A stretch of 64,000 nt of DNA from Sphingomonas sp. MA1305 (GTDB taxonomy: Bacteria > Pseudomonadota > Alphaproteobacteria > Sphingomonadales > Sphingomonadaceae): contig NZ_RCVT01000002.1 in NCBI RefSeq assembly GCF_016107325.1, positions 806,001 to 870,000 on the forward strand, written 5' to 3'. Position 1 is the first letter of the stretch; each line of letters begins with the position of its first letter. Position numbers and translations under genes: made by a program. Of this stretch, positions 9,078 through 17,407 are shown one piece after another. The notes under the pieces were generated by a model. The model was given only the letters and a program-made list of their open reading frames with translations. It did not search any database and was not told the origin of the DNA.

Positions 9078-9623
9078 TCAGTCGCGTTTGGGGACCGAGA
9101 AGACGCCGGTCACGCGGCCGCCGCTTTGCGTCACGTTGCCGGCGCCGCCGTTGCCGGTCGCGCCGCTGCTGCCGGCCACCGACGAACCGTCGATCACGGC
9201 GCGTCCGGTGTCGAGGTTGATCGTCAGCCGCCCGCCGTTGACGGTGTTGCCGCCCTGGGTCAGCGTCACCGCGCCGAGCATGGTGATGATGCGTCGCTTG
9301 AGATCGTAGATCGCATATTGGCTGCGCGCGGTCTGATCCGGCCGGCGCACGGTGACGCCGCCGGCGGCGTCCATCCGCGTGATCTGCGGGGCGCCGCCGA
9401 TCACCTCGCCCGAATAGGCGACCGTCACGCGCGCGGCATTGATCGTCATCTCCGCCTGGCGGATGATGACATTGCCGCTCAGCGAGCCGCGTCCCGACTT
9501 GTCCGCCAGCTGCGCGTGCGCCGCGTCGAACGAGATCGGCGCATTCGAATCATGGCGCTGCTGCGCGGCGAGCGGCGTCACGGCTGCAACGATCAGAACG
9601 GCAAGGGTAAAGGGCGCGCGCAT
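9078..9623 (-). CDS. lptA: LPS transport periplasmic protein LptA (OstA-like)
   Basis: A protein of 181 residues with a cleavable signal peptide (MRAPFTLAVLIVAAVTPLAA, cleavage near AAQQ) and one OstA beta-jellyroll of about 110 residues (ISFDAAHAQL, LSGNVIIRQ, ARVTVAYSG). LptA forms the periplasmic bridge that passes lipopolysaccharide from LptC to LptD. The last 30 residues are a Gly/Ser/Asn-rich tail (SSVAGSSGATGNGGAGNV), probably disordered. Its start lies 5 nt after the lptC stop, so the two are translated together. Confidence 0.93.
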   Translation of the reverse strand: MRAPFTLAVLIVAAVTPLAAQQRHDSNAPISFDAAHAQLADKSGRGSLSGNVIIRQAEMTINAARVTVAYSGEVIGGAPQITRMDAAGGVTVRRPDQTARSQYAIYDLKRRIITMLGAVTLTQGGNTVNGGRLTINLDTGRAVIDGSSVAGSSGATGNGGAGNVTQSGGRVTGVFSVPKRD

Positions 9624-9628
9624 GCCGG

Positions 9629-10267
9629 CTATCTCGCGCGTCGCGGGTTGAACCGCAAGTGCACATTGCCGTCGAGGTTGAGCACCCGGTCGTCCAGCGT
9701 CGCGCGCATCTTGTCGGCGCTGAACGTGCCGCCGCGCACCGTGCCCTTGACCCCGTCGCCGCTCTCCAGCGTCTTTGCCTTGAGGTCGACGGTCGCGTCG
9801 TTTGTGTCGAGGCTGTAGCCGTCGGGCGCGCGCACCTGGATCGGGCCTTCGGCTTTCAGCTTTTCGGTGTTGAGGTCGTAGGCGCCGCGATCGGCGCGCA
9901 GCGTTGCCGGGCCGTCGGTCAGCTGCAGGTCGGCGGCCATGCGATTGATCTGCACCACCGGCACCGCCGAGGATTGCTGGACCGCCGAGCCGGCGTTGAG
10001 CCGAAAGGCCTGACCCTTGTCATCCTGGCCGCGATAGGTCGCCGCCTGCAGCCGCATCCGCTCCTTCGACACCTCGACCTTGTTCTTGTCGAGCACGAAC
10101 GACACCTCGCTGCCCGCGGTCAGCGGCGCCATCACCAGGAACGCCGCGAGCACGCCGATACCGATCGGCAGGCTGGTGCCGAGGATGCGGATCAGCCGGT
10201 CGTGGCGGCTGCCGGGGGCGGCCCAGCGCTGGCGGGCGGTGCGGGTGCGGATCGCGACGTCAGACAT
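9629..10267 (-). CDS. lptC: LPS export protein LptC
   Basis: A protein of 212 residues with a short cytoplasmic lead, one membrane anchor at about 28-48 (ILGTSLPIGIGVLAAFLVMAP) and a periplasmic LptC/OstA-type jellyroll (MRLQAATYRG..., ADLQLTDGPATLRADRG). LptC is the inner-membrane acceptor of lipopolysaccharide from LptBFG. The reading frame is open upstream into the RNase D gene, but the ATG at 10265-10267 gives the expected N-terminus MSDVAIRTRTARQRW. It lies 8 nt after rnd and 5 nt before lptA, the tightest part of this operon. Confidence 0.92.
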   Translation of the reverse strand: MSDVAIRTRTARQRWAAPGSRHDRLIRILGTSLPIGIGVLAAFLVMAPLTAGSEVSFVLDKNKVEVSKERMRLQAATYRGQDDKGQAFRLNAGSAVQQSSAVPVVQINRMAADLQLTDGPATLRADRGAYDLNTEKLKAEGPIQVRAPDGYSLDTNDATVDLKAKTLESGDGVKGTVRGGTFSADKMRATLDDRVLNLDGNVHLRFNPRRAR

Positions 10268-10275
10268 GCGGGCTA

Positions 10276-10896
10276 TTACGCATGAGCGAAGATATCGATC
10301 TCCGGCCAGCCGGCGAGATCGAGCGCGGCGCGCGTCGGCAGGAAGTCGAAACAGGCCTGCGCGAGGTCCAGGCGGTTCTCGCGCACCAGCCGCCGCTCCA
10401 GCTCGTCCTTGAGCCGGTGGAGGAAGCGGACGTCGCTGGCGGCGTAATCCTTCTGTGCGTCGCTGAGTTCGGGCGAGCCCCAGTCGGATGACTGCTGCTG
10501 CTTGGACAATTCCTGGCCGAGCAGTTCGCGGACCAGTTCCTTGAGGCCGTGGCGGTCGGTGTAGGTGCGCACCAGCCGCGAGGCGATCTTGGTGTCCCAC
10601 ACCGGCGCGGCGACGATGCCGAGGTAATGCTGAAGCGCGGCGACGTCGAAGCGGCCATAGTGAAACAGCTTGAGCCGGGCCGGATCGGCGAGCACGCGCT
10701 TGAGATTGGGCGCGGCATAGTCGCTGCCGGCATGGAAGCGGACAAGATGCTCGTCGGGGCCGCCATCGGACAGCTGCACGACGCACAGCCGGTCGCGCGG
10801 GGTGATCAAGCCCATGGTTTCGGTATCCACCGCGATCGCGGCGCCAGGGGCGAAGACGTCGGCGGGGAGGTCTTCCTCGTGAAAGTGAACGGTCAT
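10276..10896 (-). CDS. rnd: ribonuclease D-type 3'-5' exonuclease (single-domain)
   Basis: A DnaQ-like exonuclease of 206 residues with the DEDD-Y set visible: D24 and E26 in DTETMGL, D84 in HYGRFDV, and Y151/D155 in DYAASDVRF. It is the short alphaproteobacterial form that lacks the HRDC domains of E. coli RNase D. Expected to trim the 3' ends of tRNA and other stable RNAs in the cytosol. ATG 10894-10896 was chosen; an upstream in-frame ATG at 10944 adds basic residues of no clear character. It heads the lptC-lptA-lptB-rpoN string and is divergent from the cold-shock gene. Confidence 0.88.
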   Translation of the reverse strand: MTVHFHEEDLPADVFAPGAAIAVDTETMGLITPRDRLCVVQLSDGGPDEHLVRFHAGSDYAAPNLKRVLADPARLKLFHYGRFDVAALQHYLGIVAAPVWDTKIASRLVRTYTDRHGLKELVRELLGQELSKQQQSSDWGSPELSDAQKDYAASDVRFLHRLKDELERRLVRENRLDLAQACFDFLPTRAALDLAGWPEIDIFAHA

Positions 10897-11184
10897 GCGA
10901 CTCGCCCTACGCCGCGGCGGCAGGACGCTCAATGGCGATGGCACAGGAAAGCGGCAAAAGCGCGGCGGATTATCCTAAGCTGTGCCGTTATGGCCACGCG
11001 GACGAAAGTATTGATGCGAAATGGCCTTCCCGTGCGACGAATTCATTCGCAGGGCCTTGCGATGTGCGCTATGGCATCACCCAAGGCGCAAAAGGTTTCG
11101 CGCCCGAAGGCTCGCGTTCGTCGTCCGGCGCACGGGTTCTTCGACAGGATCGGATGCGGGCGAACCGGGAAGACGAACAGGTTT

Positions 11185-12003
11185 ATGGGTTACGACAAAG
11201 GTGGCCGCGGCAATCGTGGCGGACGTGGTCGCGACAAGCGCGATGGCTTCGGTGGCGGTGACGACTTCGGCGGCGGCAGCAGCTTCGGTGGCGGCGGTTT
11301 CGGCGGTGGTGACCGTGGCTTCGGCGGCGGCGGCTTCGGTGGCGGCGACCGCGGCTTCGGTGGCGGCGGCTTCGGCGGCGGCGGTGGCGGTGGTTACCGC
11401 GGCGGCGGCGGCGGTGGTTTCGGTGGTGGCGGCGGCTTCGGCGGCGGCCGCGGCATGCCTCCGCAGGTCGTCGGCGAAGGCACCGGCGTGGTCAAGTTCT
11501 TCAACGCGCAGAAGGGCTTCGGCTTCGTGGTCCGCGACGATGGCGGCGAGGACGTGTTCGTTCACATCTCGGCCGTCGAGCAGGCCGGCCTGACCGGTCT
11601 GGCCGAGGGTCAGCCGCTCGGCTTCACCCTGGTCGACCGCGGTGGCCGTATCTCGGCGACCGAGCTGAAGATCGACGGTGAGCCGATGCCGGTGCAGGAC
11701 CGCGCGCCGCGCGAGCCGCGCGAGGGTGGCTTCGGCGGCAACGACCGCGGCCCGCGCGCCGGCGGTGCGCCGCAGCGCCAGCTGACCGGCGAGAAGGCGA
11801 CCGGTACGGTCAAGTTCTTCAACGCGATGAAGGGCTTTGGCTTCATTCAGCGCGACGACGGCCAGCCCGACGCCTTTGTCCACATTTCGGCCGTCGAGCG
11901 TGCCGGCATGCCGACGCTGAACGAGGGCGACCGCCTGCAGTTCGAGATCGAGGTCGATCGTCGCGGCAAATATGCCGCGGTGAACCTGTCCTCGGCGAGC
12001 TGA
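11185..12003 (+). CDS. glycine-rich protein with two cold-shock domains
   Basis: A protein of 272 residues in three parts. Residues about 5-93 are almost entirely Gly with Phe, Arg, Asp and Tyr in FGGG/DRGF repeats. Two cold-shock domains follow: one near 98-165 (GVVKFFNAQKGFGFV, DVFVHISAV) and one near 204-272 (GTVKFFNAMKGFGFI, DAFVHISAV), each with both RNA-binding motifs. They are joined by a Pro/Arg/Gly linker. Expected to bind single-stranded RNA or DNA and act as a chaperone. The start MGYDKGGRG was chosen because coding character begins there, although no strong Shine-Dalgarno site precedes it; 288 nt without a gene lie upstream. A strong hairpin follows the stop. Confidence 0.9.
   Translation: MGYDKGGRGNRGGRGRDKRDGFGGGDDFGGGSSFGGGGFGGGDRGFGGGGFGGGDRGFGGGGFGGGGGGGYRGGGGGGFGGGGGFGGGRGMPPQVVGEGTGVVKFFNAQKGFGFVVRDDGGEDVFVHISAVEQAGLTGLAEGQPLGFTLVDRGGRISATELKIDGEPMPVQDRAPREPREGGFGGNDRGPRAGGAPQRQLTGEKATGTVKFFNAMKGFGFIQRDDGQPDAFVHISAVERAGMPTLNEGDRLQFEIEVDRRGKYAAVNLSSAS
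11286..11447 (+). repeat. in-gene tandem repeat encoding GFGGGDRGFGGG units
   Basis: Within the glycine-rich part of the cold-shock gene, a 36-nt unit encoding GFGGGDRGFGGG occurs twice in tandem and decays into GGC/GGT runs encoding GFGGGG and GGGYRGG. Codons alternate GGC and GGT, which limits exact repetition. Such an array can gain or lose units by slippage, so strain-to-strain length variation is expected. Boundaries are approximate. Confidence 0.75.
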
Positions 12004-12030
12004 TCGTCCCGATCCCGATGTGAGTGACGG

Positions 12031-12060
12031 CGGCCCGTCCGGAAGTTCCGGGCGGGCCGT
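12031..12060 (+). terminator. Rho-independent-type terminator after the cold-shock gene
   Basis: CGGCCCGTCCGG, loop AAGTT, CCGGGCGGGCCG form a 12-bp stem with one T-G pair, followed by a mixed T-rich tail TTCGTTTG. It lies 28 nt after the cold-shock stop and just before the glutamine cyclotransferase start, which separates the two transcripts. Confidence 0.75.
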
Positions 12061-12081
12061 TCGTTTGTGGAGCCCGTTGCG

Positions 12082-12888
12082 ATGCGTCCCTTGCCCCTCC
12101 TGCTGCTCCTGCCCGCGCTGCTCGGCGCCGCTCCCGTCCAGGTCGTCGCCCCTGCCGCACCGACGGCCGCCACCGCCGCCGACACGCGCCCGCAGCTGCT
12201 CTTGCCGCGCATCGTCGCGCGCTTTCCGCATGACCGCAGCGCCTTCACCGAGGGGCTGATCTTCACCGACAATGCCCTGTTCGAAAGCGTCGGGCGGGAA
12301 GGCGTGTCGGAAGTGCGGCGCGTCCGGCTGGAGGACGGCCGCATTATGGCGCGGGCCGCGATCCCGGCGGCGCAGTTCGGCGAGGGGCTGGCGCGCTGGG
12401 GCGATCAGCTGATCAGCCTGACCTGGCACGACGGCGTCGCGCACCGCTGGGCGCTGCCGAACCTGAAGAAGGCGGGCGAGGGACGGTTCCCGGGCGAGGG
12501 CTGGGGATTGGCGAGCGAGACGGGCGGCCTGATCGAATCGGACGGCAGCGCGACGCTCAAGCGATTCGACCCCAAGACGTTGCGCGTCACCGGCAAGCTG
12601 GCGGTGACGATCGACGGCCGGCCGCTCGATCAGCTCAACGAGTTGGAAGTGGTCGACGGCCAGATCCTCGCCAACGTCTGGCGGACGCCGTGGCTGGTGC
12701 GGATCGACCCGGTGTCGGGCAAAGTGACGGCGGTGGTCGACCTGCGTGCGATCGTCGCGGAGGTGAATGCGACCGACCCGGAAGCGGTCGCCAACGGCAT
12801 CGCCTGGGACGCCAAGGGGCGGCGGCTGTTCGTCACCGGCAAGCTCTGGCCGACGGTGTTCGAGGTCAAGCTGGAGCCGCGCGCCTGA
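12082..12888 (+). CDS. glutaminyl-peptide cyclotransferase (bacterial/plant-type)
   Basis: A protein of 268 residues with a signal peptide (MRPLPLLLLLPALLGAAP) and a beta-propeller matching the glutamine cyclotransferase family: FTEGLIF, ESVGREGVSEVRR, FGEGLARWGDQL, LNELEVVDGQILANVW, NGIAWDAKGRRLFVTGK. The family converts N-terminal Gln of peptides to pyroglutamate, here in the periplasm. The ATG at 12082 has GGAG 9 nt upstream; a GTG at 12067 is less likely. It is convergent with dnaN, with a perfect hairpin between. Confidence 0.88.
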   Translation: MRPLPLLLLLPALLGAAPVQVVAPAAPTAATAADTRPQLLLPRIVARFPHDRSAFTEGLIFTDNALFESVGREGVSEVRRVRLEDGRIMARAAIPAAQFGEGLARWGDQLISLTWHDGVAHRWALPNLKKAGEGRFPGEGWGLASETGGLIESDGSATLKRFDPKTLRVTGKLAVTIDGRPLDQLNELEVVDGQILANVWRTPWLVRIDPVSGKVTAVVDLRAIVAEVNATDPEAVANGIAWDAKGRRLFVTGKLWPTVFEVKLEPRA

Positions 12889-12946
12889 CGGTGGCGGCGG
12901 TACGGGGACGAGACCGTGCCTCCCGCTCCTGGCCGACCCGCAACAG

Positions 12947-12972
12947 GTCTCCCCGGTTGGGGCCGGGGAGAC
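12947..12972. terminator. bidirectional hairpin between the cyclotransferase gene and dnaN
   Basis: GTCTCCCCGG, loop TTGGGG, CCGGGGAGAC form a perfect 10-bp stem. It lies 59 nt after the cyclotransferase stop and 8 nt beyond the dnaN stop on the other strand. There is no strong U-tract on either side, so termination may be incomplete or Rho-assisted. Confidence 0.65.
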
Positions 12973-12979
12973 GGTGGGA

Positions 12980-14095
12980 TCAGACCCGCATCGGCATCAG
13001 CACGTACAGGGCCGGCGACTTGTCGTTTTCGCGGATCAGCGTCGGCGCCGCGGCATCGGCGAGGTGCACTTCGACCAGATCGCTGTCGATCTGGCCCAGG
13101 ATGTCGAGCAGATAACGGCTGTTGAAGCCGATCTCGAACGGCAGGGCGGTATAGTCGCCGGGCACTTCCTCGGCGGCGGTGCCGTTTTCCGGGCTGGTCA
13201 CCGACAGCGTGATCCGGTCGCGGTCGAGCGCCATCTTGACGGCGCGCGTCTTCTCCGTGGCGATCGTCGAGACGCGGTCGACGCCTTCCATGAAGCTTTT
13301 CGGATCGAGCTTGAGGATCTTGTCATTGGCGGTCGGGATGACCCGGCTGTAATCGGGGAAGGTGCCGTCGATCAGCTTCGAGGTCAGGATCGCCTGGCCG
13401 AGGTCGAAGCGGATCTTGGTCCCGGACAGCGACACGCCGACCGAGCCGTCGACCTCGTCGAGCAGCTTGCGCAGTTCGGCGACGCACTTTCGCGGCACGA
13501 TCACGTCGGGCATGCCGGCGGCGCCTTCCGGCCGCGGCAGCGTGACGCGGGCGAGGCGGTGGCCATCGGTCGCCGCGGCCTTAAGCACCGGCTCGCTGCC
13601 GTCGTCGGCGACGTGCAGGAAGATGCCGTTGAGATAATAGCGCGTCTCTTCGGTCGAGATGGCGAAGCGCGTCTTGTCGATGATCTGCTTCAGCGTGTCG
13701 GCGGGAATCTCGAACTGCGTCGGCAGCTCGCCCTCGGCAATCACCGGGAAATCGTCGCGCGGCAGCGTGCCGAGGCTGAAGCGCGCGCGGCCGGCGACGA
13801 TCGTCATCCGCCCTTCCGCGGCGGTCAGCTGCACCTGGCTGCCTTCCGGCAGCTTGCGGGCGATGTCGAACAGCGTGTGCGCCGACACCGTGGTCGCGCC
13901 CGGCTGGTCGACCGCCGCCTGCACCGATTCGTTGATCTGCAGGTCGAGGTCGGTCGCCATCAGGCGCAGCGCACCCTCGGCCGTCGCCTCGAGCAGCACG
14001 TTGGACAGGATCGGAATGGTGTTGCGGCGCTCCACCACCGACTGGACATGGCTCAGCCCCTTGAGGAGCGTCGCACGTTCGATCGTCGCCTTCAT
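12980..14095 (-). CDS. dnaN: DNA polymerase III beta sliding clamp
   Basis: A protein of 371 residues from MKATIERATLLKGLSHVQSVVERRNTIPIL to LYVLMPMRV, full length for the three-domain beta clamp. The C-terminal PMRV and the DDG...AATDGHRLA block are hallmarks. The ring tethers DNA polymerase III and other polymerases, ligases and mismatch-repair proteins. It is monocistronic here, away from recF (36861) and gyrB (38917), with which it often sits in other bacteria. A short palindrome (14198-14212) lies about 100 nt upstream. Confidence 0.97.
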   Translation of the reverse strand: MKATIERATLLKGLSHVQSVVERRNTIPILSNVLLEATAEGALRLMATDLDLQINESVQAAVDQPGATTVSAHTLFDIARKLPEGSQVQLTAAEGRMTIVAGRARFSLGTLPRDDFPVIAEGELPTQFEIPADTLKQIIDKTRFAISTEETRYYLNGIFLHVADDGSEPVLKAAATDGHRLARVTLPRPEGAAGMPDVIVPRKCVAELRKLLDEVDGSVGVSLSGTKIRFDLGQAILTSKLIDGTFPDYSRVIPTANDKILKLDPKSFMEGVDRVSTIATEKTRAVKMALDRDRITLSVTSPENGTAAEEVPGDYTALPFEIGFNSRYLLDILGQIDSDLVEVHLADAAAPTLIRENDKSPALYVLMPMRV

Positions 14096-14152
14096 GATCT
14101 CAAACCCCCGTCCCCCGAGTCCGGGGCGTGTTCATCCTTAGCTCTACCCACG

Positions 14153-14183
14153 AAAAAGGGGTCGGAGCAAGCGCCCCGACCCC
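14153..14183 (-). terminator. Rho-independent terminator of the outer-membrane protein gene
   Basis: Read on the minus strand: GGGGTCGG, loop, CCGACCCC, then TTTTT. This is a classical intrinsic terminator, 73 nt after the stop of the barrel protein gene and about 57 nt before the dnaN start, so it insulates dnaN from upstream transcription. Confidence 0.85.
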
Positions 14184-14197
14184 TCGGCCGATTCCGG

Positions 14198-14212
14198 TTA
14201 ACGCGGCGTTAG
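14198..14212. promoter_or_regulatory. palindrome upstream of dnaN, possible CtrA-like site
   Basis: TTAACGCGGCGTTAG contains the perfect palindrome TAACGC-G-GCGTTA and also reads TTAA-N7-TTAG, one base from the alphaproteobacterial CtrA consensus TTAA-N7-TTAA. It is about 100 nt upstream of the dnaN start. But it also lies upstream of the barrel-protein terminator, so transcription from here would have to pass that terminator; this weakens a promoter role. Confidence 0.25.
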
Positions 14213-14256
14213 CGCGAGTGACGGTCGCTGCCGCCCCGGCACCGTCGCGGCACGGA

Positions 14257-14865
14257 TCAGAAGCGCATGCCGACGCCGGCGACCAGCTGATGCCGGTCCG
14301 CGTCGATGTCGTAGCGATCGGCGCGGCTGTAGTTCGAATAGCGATACTCGCCCTTGATATAGGTGTTGGCGCCGATCTGATGCTCCAGCCCCGCGCCGAG
14401 GCGGAAGCCGTCCATGTCGAAATGGTCGCGCACCTCGGTCGAGCCGGTGGTGTAGCGGGTGTTGATCCGCGCATTGGTATAGCCGCCCTTGGCATAGGCC
14501 ATCAGCGACGGCGTCACCAGAAAGCCGACGCGCGCCCCGGCGAAGATGTCGCGGCCGGCGTCGACGCGCAGCCGGTCGTTGGCGACGAGCAGCCCGTCGG
14601 TCCGCGTGTCGGTGGTCGATCCGGTCAGCTCGCCTTCGGCGCCGATGATCAGATTGTTGACCTGCAGGTCGTAACCGACCGCGCCGCCGTAGACGAAGCC
14701 GTCGCTGCTGCTCGCGGCCTGATCGTGGCCGTCCTTCAGCGCGTCATAGCCGGCGACGCCTTCGATGCGCAGGCCGGTGAAGGGCGCGGCGGCGGTCTGG
14801 GCCGCGGCGGGCAGGGCGGCGAGGGCGGTGCCGGCGACGGCGGCGGCGAGAATGAGCTGACGCAT
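14257..14865 (-). CDS. outer-membrane beta-barrel protein (opacity-protein/Omp25-like)
   Basis: A protein of 202 residues with a signal peptide (MRQLILAAAVAGTALAALPAAAQ) and alternating beta strands ending in the aromatic VAGVGMRF expected of a Bam-inserted barrel. Blocks such as GGAVGYDLQVNNLIIGAEGEL, SLMAYAKGGYTNARI and YIKGEYRYSNY match the eight-stranded opacity/Omp25-type porin family. It is a small structural barrel rather than a true diffusion porin. A good ribosome site (GGAG, 6-nt gap) precedes the ATG, and an intrinsic terminator follows. Confidence 0.88.
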   Translation of the reverse strand: MRQLILAAAVAGTALAALPAAAQTAAAPFTGLRIEGVAGYDALKDGHDQAASSSDGFVYGGAVGYDLQVNNLIIGAEGELTGSTTDTRTDGLLVANDRLRVDAGRDIFAGARVGFLVTPSLMAYAKGGYTNARINTRYTTGSTEVRDHFDMDGFRLGAGLEHQIGANTYIKGEYRYSNYSRADRYDIDADRHQLVAGVGMRF

Positions 14866-15002
14866 GAGTTACTCCATTGCGATACTTCCACCCTCCAAGC
14901 GGGTGGGCGGCTCCAATGGTCGATCGCGCCGGGCGTTGCATGAACCTCAGCTAAACACGGAAATCCGTTGCTTTTGCGCCACAGGGGCTTGAAACCGCCG
15001 CC

Positions 15003-15671
15003 ATGACGCAAGCGCCGCCGCGACCGGGTCGCGACTTTTCTTCGGCACGACAGGGCCGCGACTATATCGCCCGCCATGGCGAAACCGTGTTCAACGCCGC
15101 GGCGCGGTTGCAGGGCGACCATCCGCACACGCCGCTGACCCGTGCCGGCTTCGCCCAGGCGGAGGAGATGGGGCGGGCGCTGCGCGCGGAACTGGGCGAG
15201 CGGCCGGCGCTGACGCTCTGGGCCTCGCCGACCGGGCGGGCGCTGCAGACGCTGGCGGTGATCGCCGAGCATCTCGGGCTCGACTGGCACGCGGCGCACA
15301 CCGACGCGCGGCTCGGCGAGATCGGCATGGGCAGCTGGGGCGGGCGCTATTATGCGGAGGTGATCGGCACCGTCGGCCCGATCATCACCGCCGAAGGGCT
15401 GTTGCAGCCGGCGCCGGACGGCGAGGATTATCCCGCCATCGCGGCGCGGGTCGGCGGCTGGCTGGCCGATACCGCCGCCGATGCGGGCGACCGGCTGGTG
15501 ATCATGCACGGCATCTCCAGCCGGGTGCTGCGCGGCGTGATGACCGGCGCGCCGCCGCATCCGGTGTTCGGCGCGCCGATCGTCGATGGCCTGCCGCAGG
15601 GGTCGCTGACCTGCATCGCCGGCGGTGTCGAGCGGATCGTCCACCGCGGCACGGGCCGCGCTCCGGCGTGA
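15003..15671 (+). CDS. histidine phosphatase family protein (phosphoglycerate mutase-like)
   Basis: A protein of 222 residues. The catalytic RHG motif is at 24-26 (YIARHGETVFN), followed by PLTRAGFAQAEEMGRAL, an ASPTGRALQT block supplying a further phosphate-pocket Arg, and the second catalytic His in VIMHGISSRVL. These fit the branch-1 histidine phosphatases, which act on small phosphorylated molecules or, rarely, proteins. The first about 20 residues are a variable lead. Its stop overlaps the start of the next gene (GTGA), indicating co-translation. Confidence 0.88.
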   Translation: MTQAPPRPGRDFSSARQGRDYIARHGETVFNAAARLQGDHPHTPLTRAGFAQAEEMGRALRAELGERPALTLWASPTGRALQTLAVIAEHLGLDWHAAHTDARLGEIGMGSWGGRYYAEVIGTVGPIITAEGLLQPAPDGEDYPAIAARVGGWLADTAADAGDRLVIMHGISSRVLRGVMTGAPPHPVFGAPIVDGLPQGSLTCIAGGVERIVHRGTGRAPA

Positions 15672-16141
15672 TCCGGGCGCTTTCCCTGCTGCTGGCGGTC
15701 GCGGCGCCGGCCGGCGGGCGCGAGACGATCGGCGTCTACCAGGGCTGGGGCGCGTTCCGCGATGCCGCGCCGGCGCGCTGCTACGCCATCGCGCGACCGG
15801 TGCGCGCGGGCGGCCGCACCGGCGGCTGGGCGAGCGTCGCGACCTGGCCGGGGCGGCCGCTGCGCGCCTCGTTGCATGTCCGCCTGTCGCGCGCGCGCGA
15901 CCGGTCGGCGCCGGTGACGCTGACCGTCGGCGAGCGGCGCTTCGCCCTGGTCGCGGGCGCGACCGATGCCTGGGCGGCGGATTCGCCGAGTGATCGCGCG
16001 ATCGTCGCCGCGCTGCGTTCGGCGCGCAGCATGAGCGTCGAGGCGGTCGCGCCGGGTGGGCGGCCGTTCGCGGATGTCTATCTGCTCGCCGGCGCCGCTA
16101 CCGCGATCGATGCCGCCGGCCTGGCCTGCGTCGGGCGCTAG
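15668..16141 (+). CDS. hypothetical exported protein, possibly IalB-like
   Basis: A protein of 157 residues starting with GTG inside the stop of the phosphatase gene. An N-terminal hydrophobic segment (IRALSLLLAVAAPAGG) looks like a short signal peptide. The rest is compact and rich in beta-type blocks: GVYQGWGAFRDAAPARCYAIARPV, LRASLHVRLSR, PVTLTVGERRFALVAGATDAWA. The Cys after a W..F motif and the later VGERRFALVAG resemble the invasion-associated locus B group, but I am not sure of that placing. Two Cys could form a disulfide in the periplasm. Confidence 0.6.
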   Translation: MIRALSLLLAVAAPAGGRETIGVYQGWGAFRDAAPARCYAIARPVRAGGRTGGWASVATWPGRPLRASLHVRLSRARDRSAPVTLTVGERRFALVAGATDAWAADSPSDRAIVAALRSARSMSVEAVAPGGRPFADVYLLAGAATAIDAAGLACVGR

Positions 16142-16186
16142 CCGCAGCAATCCGGCCGGGAGTGGAAATCGCGGCCGTTTTCGCCT

Positions 16187-17407
16187 ATGTGCGGGGGCAT
16201 GCTGACAGTGTCGTCCCCGCCCATGCCCATTCCGGGCCATATCGATCCTGTGCCCGTGCCGCGTGCGCCGTCGCTGCGCGAAGACGGGCGCGTCGACCTG
16301 ATCGGCCTGTCCAAGGAGCAATTGCGCGCCACGCTGGCGGAGGCAGGCATGGATGCGCGGCAGGCGAAGCTGCGCGGCAAGCAGATCTGGCACTGGCTGT
16401 ACAATCGCGGCGCGACCGAATTCGCGCAGATGACCGATATCGCCAAGGCGCAGCATCCGTGGCTGACCGAACGGTTCGTGATCAGCCGGCCCGACGTCGT
16501 CGAGGCGCAGGTGTCGAACGACGGCACGCGCAAATGGCTGCTGCGCTCGCCCGACGGCCAGGATTACGAGATGGTGTTCATCCCGGACGCCGATCGCGGC
16601 ACCCTGTGCGTGTCGAGCCAGGTGGGTTGCACGCTCAACTGTCGCTTTTGCCATACCGGTACGATGCGGTTGGTGCGCAACCTGACGCCGGGCGAGATCG
16701 TCGGCCAGGTCATGCTCGCTCGCGATGCCCTGGGCGAATGGCCGAGCCAGCCGGAAGGGCGCCTGCTCACCAACATCGTGATGATGGGCATGGGCGAGCC
16801 GCTGTATAATTTCGATGCGGTGCGCGATGCGCTGAAGCTGGTCATGGACGGCGACGGCCTGGCGCTGTCGAAGCGGCGGATCACGCTGTCGACCAGCGGC
16901 GTCGTGCCGATGATGGCGCGCGCCGGCGAGGAGATCGGCGTCAATCTCGCCGTGTCGCTGCACGCGGTGACCAAGGACGTGCGCGACGAGATCGTCCCGC
17001 TCAACAAGAAATACGGCATCGAGGAATTGCTGCAGGCCTGCGCCGACTATCCCGGCGCCAACAACGCCCGGCGCATCACGTTCGAATATGTGATGCTGAA
17101 GGACAAGAACGATTCGGACGCCGACGCGCACGAGCTGGTCCGGCTGCTGCGCCAGTACAAGCTGCCCGCCAAGGTCAATCTGATCCCGTTCAACCCGTGG
17201 CCGGGCGCACCTTACGAATGTTCGACGCCGGAACGGATCCGCGCTTTCTCGAACATCGTCTTCGAGGCGGGCATTTCTGCCCCCGTCCGCACCCCGCGCG
17301 GCCGCGACATCGACGCGGCCTGCGGCCAGCTGAAAACGGCGGCGGAGAAGAAGAGCCGCGCGCAGATGGATCGCGAGGCCGCCGAGAAGATGATCGCGCT
17401 TGGCTGA
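16187..17407 (+). CDS. rlmN: dual-specificity 23S rRNA/tRNA adenine-C2 methyltransferase RlmN
   Basis: A radical-SAM enzyme of up to 406 residues. The cluster-binding C-x3-C-x2-C is CTLNCRFC at 148-155 (counting from 16187), preceded by SSQVGC; the methyl-carrying Cys is in the C-terminal DIDAACGQL. It methylates C2 of A2503 in 23S rRNA and A37 of some tRNAs. Start codons at 16187, 16199 and 16223 are all in frame without a clear ribosome site; [14 protein letters not shown] from 16223 looks like the conserved beginning. The TSUP gene starts inside its last codons. Confidence 0.95.
   Translation: MCGGMLTVSSPPMPIPGHIDPVPVPRAPSLREDGRVDLIGLSKEQLRATLAEAGMDARQAKLRGKQIWHWLYNRGATEFAQMTDIAKAQHPWLTERFVISRPDVVEAQVSNDGTRKWLLRSPDGQDYEMVFIPDADRGTLCVSSQVGCTLNCRFCHTGTMRLVRNLTPGEIVGQVMLARDALGEWPSQPEGRLLTNIVMMGMGEPLYNFDAVRDALKLVMDGDGLALSKRRITLSTSGVVPMMARAGEEIGVNLAVSLHAVTKDVRDEIVPLNKKYGIEELLQACADYPGANNARRITFEYVMLKDKNDSDADAHELVRLLRQYKLPAKVNLIPFNPWPGAPYECSTPERIRAFSNIVFEAGISAPVRTPRGRDIDAACGQLKTAAEKKSRAQMDREAAEKMIALG

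Noticed and set aside
11077..12444. A 455-residue antisense frame over the cold-shock gene, rich in Ala and Thr
   Set aside because: It is the reverse reading of GGC/GGT runs, which gives Ala and Thr repeats.
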